From positions 1-8,043 of the forward strand of contig CAUHBW010000166.1 in assembly GCA_959604115.1 (NCBI GenBank): 8,043 nucleotides of DNA. Direction: 5' to 3'. Made by a program: the position numbers and the translations under genes. The notes beneath the pieces are model-generated. The model did not search any database and was not told the DNA's origin. It saw nothing but the letters and a program-made list of their open reading frames with translations. Of this stretch, positions 5,993 through 8,043 are shown piece by piece (position 1 is the first letter of the stretch; each line of letters starts with the position of its first letter). This DNA comes from an uncultured Bilophila sp. (lineage in GTDB: Bacteria > Desulfobacterota > Desulfovibrionia > Desulfovibrionales > Desulfovibrionaceae).

Positions 5993-6395
5993 CTACGTTC
6001 TGCTGCGGCATTCCTACACGGGCAAAGAAGTGAAGGGATACTACGGGTTCAGCGGGGAAACGCTCCGGTCCTTCGGCTTCGTCTGGCCCAAGCGGGGCGA
6101 TACGCCCCTGATCGATTTCGTGCTGCTCTCCTCCGTGCTGCTGCCGTTCCCGGATATGCGGGAACTCCTTCTCGCCCCCGCTCCCTTTTTCAACGGAACC
6201 GTCCCGCTTCTCGCGTGCCTCCTTCCGGCGCTGGGACTTCTGTACATATGCGGCACGCTGCTCGTCGCCGCGCACGCCAACCGTCTCCACACCACGGAAC
6301 GGCTTAAACAAGGCTACGCTCTGCCCTCAGTCGCCATCAACCTTGAAGAGGGGCGGGCCGCCCTCAAGCTCCCGCCCTCCCGGACCACCACATGA
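5982..6395 (+). CDS. Small membrane protein of unknown function, paralogue 2, coupled to dsrN
   Basis: A 137-residue protein starting at ATG 5982, 7 nt after AAGGAG (5969-5974). The N-terminus YVLLRHSYTGKEVKGYYGFS (5-24) parallels paralogue 1. Hydrophobic segments lie at about 42-56 (LIDFVLLSSVLLPF) and 73-98 (a Leu/Ala-rich helix through LLYICGTLLVAAH). The tail NRLHTTERLKQGYALP corresponds to NRVYTTRLLERGYVF of paralogue 1, followed by a charged helix. Compared with paralogue 1, the FFSGFPAIFRGD portion is replaced by SFGFVWPKRGD and the membrane part is longer, with two segments. Its TGA overlaps the dsrN ATG (ATGA at 6392-6395), so the two are probably translationally coupled. A link to siroheme amidation or to Dsr is suggested only by this position. 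I do not know its function. Confidence 0.82.
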   Translation: MSDNYVLLRHSYTGKEVKGYYGFSGETLRSFGFVWPKRGDTPLIDFVLLSSVLLPFPDMRELLLAPAPFFNGTVPLLACLLPALGLLYICGTLLVAAHANRLHTTERLKQGYALPSVAINLEEGRAALKLPPSRTTT

Positions 6396-7981
6396 TCGCA
6401 CAGACTTTCACGGCCCCCCGTCTCGTCGTCTCCGGCCTCTCCGGAGGCGGCGGCAAAACGCTCGTTTCGCTCGGCCTCGCCCGCGTCCTGACGCTTCGCG
6501 GCCTGCGCGTGAAGCCCTGCAAGAAGGGGCCGGACTACATCGACGCCGCATGGCTCAGTCTCGCCTCGGGACGCACGCCGACCAACCTCGATCCCTATTT
6601 CCTGTCCGACGACCGGCTGCGGGCCCTGTTCCGCGCCTCGTTCAACGACGCCGACCTCGCGATCATCGAAGGGAACCGGGGCCTGTACGACGGGCGCGAC
6701 CTTGAGGGAAGCTGCTCCACGGCGACCCTTGCGCGCGCCCTCGACGCGCCCGTGCTGCTGACGCTCACCGTGACCAAAATGACCCGCACCGCCGCCGCGG
6801 TCGTCGCCGGTCTGGCGAACTTCGAGCCCGTCAGACTCGCGGGCGTCATCCTCAACCGGGTGGGCTCCTCGCGCCATGCGGACCTTATCCGCCGGAGCAT
6901 CGAAACCTACACGGGCATTCCCGTGCTCGGGGAAATCCCGCGCCTTGCGGAAAACCCCATCCCCGAACGGCACATGGGACTCGTCTCCATACATGACGAA
7001 TCCCCGGACGCACCGGGCCGGGCCGAGCTTCTCACGGCCCTCGACGGCCTCGCCGCGCTCGTGGACAGCCACCTCGACATCGAAGCCGTCCTGCGCATCG
7101 CCCGGTCCGCGCCTGAGCTGACGGATGCGGACACGTTCTGGGAAGAGCCGCTGGAACAGTCTTCCAAAGCGGCGCGTTCTCCCCGCCCCCTTCTTCCCGA
7201 AACGTTCCCGAACAGAGGCGCCGCGCAAGGCGCACAGCCCGTTTCCGCCGCATCGGGCGCAGAAGCGGAACGCCACGCCGTTTCCGTCGAGCAGCCCGTG
7301 ACCATCGGGTATGTGCGGGACGCGGCGTTGTGGTTCTACTATGAGGAAAATTTCGAGGCGTTGCGCCGGGCCGGAGCGCGGCTTGTGGAGCTGAGCGTGC
7401 TCTCGCCGGAGCCGTGGCCCGCTATCGGAGAACTCGACGGCCTGTATCTCGGCGGCGGTTTTCCCGAAATGGTGCCCGAACGGCTCTCCGGTTCGCCGCA
7501 TCTGGAGGAAATCCGGGACTATTCGATGCGGAACATGCCCATTTACGCGGAGTGCGGCGGATTCATGATTTTGTGCGAGACGTTGCGCATCAACGGGAAG
7601 GACTATCCGATGGCGGGGCTGTTCCCGGCTCGGGCGGAATTCCGTCCGCAGCCGCAGGGGCTCGGCTATGTGGAGGCCACTGTGGAGGCGGAAAACCCGT
7701 TCCATCCGGTCGGGGCCGTTCTGCGGGGGCACGAGTTCCACTATTCGCGCTGCGTCGCGCTCGGGGATCTTTCTCCGACGCTGCGGCTGTCGCCCGGCGT
7801 GGGCATGTCCGGTCCGGGGCATCGCGCCAAGGGGCTCGCGGCGGAAGGGCCGGACAATCTCAGGAGCCGCGACGGGTTGCTGGTCCGCAATACCTTCGCC
7901 GCCTACACCCATCTGTTCGCCCCCGCCGTTCCGCACTGGGCAAGACGTTTCGTCGCCGCTTGCCGGGGTACGAAGAAGTAA
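6392..7981 (+). CDS. dsrN: Siroheme amidase DsrN (CbiA/cobyrinate a,c-diamide synthase family)
   Basis: A 529-residue cytoplasmic enzyme of the CbiA/CobB family, which amidates tetrapyrrole carboxylates using ATP and glutamine. Beside dsrAB this gene is called dsrN and is thought to make the amidated siroheme of Dsr; a cobalamin role as CbiA cannot be excluded from sequence alone. Residues 10-200 are the ATP-dependent synthetase domain: P-loop GLSGGGGKT (15-23), KKGPDYID (44-51), NLDPYF (65-70) and IIEGNRGLYDG (91-101). Residues about 303-520 are the glutaminase-like domain: GGGFPE (354-359), nucleophile C388 in YAECGGFM, RGHEFHYS (445-452) and the likely catalytic His507 in YTHLF. Typical CbiA proteins are about 450-470 residues; the excess lies mainly in an Ala/Pro/Glu-rich linker (about 240-302). 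Translation probably depends on the upstream gene through ATGA. From about residue 305 codon choice shifts, with the first TTG Leu codons and many GGG Gly codons. Confidence 0.92.
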   Translation: MIAQTFTAPRLVVSGLSGGGGKTLVSLGLARVLTLRGLRVKPCKKGPDYIDAAWLSLASGRTPTNLDPYFLSDDRLRALFRASFNDADLAIIEGNRGLYDGRDLEGSCSTATLARALDAPVLLTLTVTKMTRTAAAVVAGLANFEPVRLAGVILNRVGSSRHADLIRRSIETYTGIPVLGEIPRLAENPIPERHMGLVSIHDESPDAPGRAELLTALDGLAALVDSHLDIEAVLRIARSAPELTDADTFWEEPLEQSSKAARSPRPLLPETFPNRGAAQGAQPVSAASGAEAERHAVSVEQPVTIGYVRDAALWFYYEENFEALRRAGARLVELSVLSPEPWPAIGELDGLYLGGGFPEMVPERLSGSPHLEEIRDYSMRNMPIYAECGGFMILCETLRINGKDYPMAGLFPARAEFRPQPQGLGYVEATVEAENPFHPVGAVLRGHEFHYSRCVALGDLSPTLRLSPGVGMSGPGHRAKGLAAEGPDNLRSRDGLLVRNTFAAYTHLFAPAVPHWARRFVAACRGTKK

Positions 7982-7985
7982 AAGA

Positions 7986-8037
7986 TTGGGGAGGGGGAAG
8001 GGCCCCTTTTGGAAAAGGGGCCCTTCCCCCTCCCCAA
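7986..8037. terminator. 25-bp perfect GC-rich hairpin after dsrN
   Basis: The arm at 7986-8010 (begins TTGGGGAGGGGG, ends GGGCCCCTTTT) is the exact reverse complement of 8013-8037, leaving only GG between them (in practice a TGGA loop and 24 bp). It begins 5 nt after the dsrN stop. No T-run follows on the plus strand before the window ends, whereas on the minus strand the stem is followed by ATCTTTTACTT. It may end transcription from either side, mainly stabilise the 3' end, or be a copy of a dispersed palindromic repeat. Confidence 0.75.
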
Positions 8038-8043
8038 ACCCCA

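Noticed and set aside
6314..7936. A 540-codon open frame on the minus strand across dsrN
   Set aside because: It is an antisense shadow of dsrN, Arg/Gly-rich with no recognisable domain; the plus strand carries clear CbiA motifs from end to end.

Overview
This window comes from a GC-rich, sulfite-respiring member of the Desulfovibrionaceae, most probably Bilophila or a close relative. The strongest clue is that DsrB and DsrD are encoded as one continuous protein. This fusion was reported for the desulfoviridin of the taurine-degrading, non-sulfate-reducing Bilophila wadsworthia (Laue et al., J. Bacteriol. 2001). DsrA and DsrB also match the D. vulgaris-type desulfoviridin subunits almost throughout. 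The genus is an inference; the fusion is read directly from the sequence.

Layout. Positions 1-534 (minus) hold the first 178 codons of hisH, the glutaminase subunit of imidazole glycerol phosphate synthase, cut by the window edge. A GC-rich divergent spacer (535-872) carries a plausible hisH promoter. Positions 873-1583 (plus) encode an exported RlpA-like double-psi beta-barrel protein. A 635-bp gene-free stretch follows (1584-2218). It holds a perfect 18-bp tandem duplication, then an AT-richer segment, then a strong-looking extended -10 promoter, and ends in a roughly 115-nt leader with a small hairpin in front of dsrA.

The core is dsrA (2219-3535) and the dsrB-dsrD fusion (3554-5008), with three successive hairpins behind it, the last a textbook intrinsic terminator. 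Next come two intact small membrane-protein genes (5126-5422 and 5982-6395) that look like diverged paralogues, with a degraded-looking third copy between them (5603-5992). The last small gene overlaps dsrN (6392-7981) by ATGA. DsrN is a CbiA-type ATP- and glutamine-dependent amidase thought to amidate the siroheme of Dsr. A 25-bp perfect hairpin closes the window.

How the parts work together. DsrA and DsrB form the siroheme sulfite reductase that passes sulfur to DsrC. The DsrD domain, an allosteric activator elsewhere, is here covalently attached. DsrN would produce the amidated siroheme. The small membrane proteins have no known role; their insertion between dsrBD and dsrN, and the coupling of one of them to dsrN, is the least explained part of the locus. 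No mobile element, CRISPR array, tRNA or rRNA was seen.
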